Shown here: positions 4,695 through 5,025 of the stretch, piece after piece
Numbering within the stretch: the stretch's first letter is position 1
Layout of the letters: the number at the start of each line of letters is the position of its first letter
Assembly: GCA_934177025.1 (NCBI GenBank)
Contig: CAKPPA010000085.1
Coordinates: 1-5,025, forward strand
DNA length: 5,025 nt
Direction: 5' to 3'
DNA from: an uncultured Clostridia bacterium
GTDB taxonomy: Bacteria > Bacillota > Clostridia > Christensenellales > CAG-314
Program-made: the position numbers and the translations under genes
The notes under the pieces: generated by a model
Database searches by the model: none
The model's input: the letters and a program-made list of their open reading frames with translations, nothing else
Told to the model about the DNA's origin: nothing

Positions 4695-5025
4695 TTATTT
4701 TTCGCGCCGTAAGTTGAATTGCGCCGCTTGTTTTAGGAGCGGGAAGGGACGACTTAAGGCATCTGCCAGCGAAACGAGCCGCTCCGTTGCTTGCATTAAT
4801 TGCGCTTGCGCATTTTCCTTGCCGTAAAACGAAACAAAGGTTAGTTTTTGTGCCTCACGATCGGCATCGAACAAATCGTCCTTCATTTGAAAGGCTTTGC
4901 CGAACAAAACGCTCCACTCCCGCAAAAGGGTTACATCCCCTTCCGGTGCTTGGGCGTTTTGCGCCGCCGACAACACCGCCGCCGAAAGGAGGCAGGAGGT
5001 TTTCTTTTCCGTTAATAGGAGCAAC
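4695..5025 (-). CDS. ispA: Prenyl (farnesyl/geranyl) diphosphate synthase, C-terminal part
   Basis: This is the C-terminal 109 residues of a trans-isoprenyl diphosphate synthase, which condenses isopentenyl diphosphate with allylic diphosphates to make the C15-C20 precursors of quinones and cell-wall lipid carriers. About 180 N-terminal residues, including the first DDxxD motif, lie beyond the window, so no start is claimed. The fragment shows TEKKTSCLLSAAV near its beginning (the conserved Lys-Thr region) and FGKAFQMKDDLFD at about 41-53, the second Asp-rich motif (DDLFD), which holds Mg-bound diphosphate. It ends in FNLRREK, like other family members. The stretch between DDLFD and KLTFVSFYG is about 13 residues shorter than in E. 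coli IspA, where a GK-GxD-GK loop lies. The chain length of the product cannot be told from this end. The gene fits the ispA-OLE-oapA-dxs order and appears to belong to an upstream operon. Confidence 0.9.
   Translation of the reverse strand, partial: LLLLTEKKTSCLLSAAVLSAAQNAQAPEGDVTLLREWSVLFGKAFQMKDDLFDADREAQKLTFVSFYGKENAQAQLMQATERLVSLADALSRPFPLLKQAAQFNLRREK

Noticed and set aside
1..5025. CRISPR arrays, insertion sequences, tRNA or rRNA genes.
   Set aside because: I saw no regularly spaced repeats, transposase motifs, terminal repeats with target duplication, or tRNA/rRNA signatures on either strand.

Overview
The window looks like chromosomal DNA from an anaerobic or extremophile-type Firmicute (Clostridia-like). 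The evidence is a Gram-positive-type ArgR/AhrC beside nadK, AGGAGG-like ribosome sites, SigA-type promoters and the gene order itself. All genes lie on the minus strand, so transcription runs from high to low coordinates. I cannot name the species from sequence alone.

In transcription order the window holds: the C-terminal end of a prenyl diphosphate synthase of the IspA type (5025-4695); a short AT-rich spacer with a weak terminator-like hairpin and a strong extended -10 promoter (about 4600-4519); a large gene-free block of about 580 nt full of nested inverted repeats and closed by a perfect 7-bp long-range stem (about 4512-3940); a small four-helix membrane protein (3912-3280); dxs, DXP synthase (3283-1472); a dxs 3' region ending in a strong intrinsic terminator (1471-1318); a new SigA promoter (1310-1282); nadK (1239-406); and argR, which is cut by the window edge (404-1).

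The notable element is the structured block between ispA and the membrane-protein gene. Its size, strand, position and partner match the OLE RNA (ornate, large, extremophilic RNA) described in Bacillus halodurans. That RNA sits between ispA and dxs, directly upstream of the gene for its membrane partner OapA (OLE-associated protein). I call the block OLE RNA and the membrane protein OapA. The family itself is known, so this is a new example rather than a new class. Several local features deserve attention: a private promoter placed exactly at the closing stem, a U-tract directly after that stem, and possible alternative pairings and a pseudoknot inside the RNA.

The layout suggests two transcription units. 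The OLE-oapA-dxs unit joins a membrane RNA-protein particle to the first step of the MEP isoprenoid pathway; oapA and dxs overlap by 4 nt, and the upstream ispA acts later in the same route. The second unit, nadK-argR, couples NADP synthesis to the arginine regulator; these two genes are 1 nt apart, and the argR ribosome site lies inside nadK.
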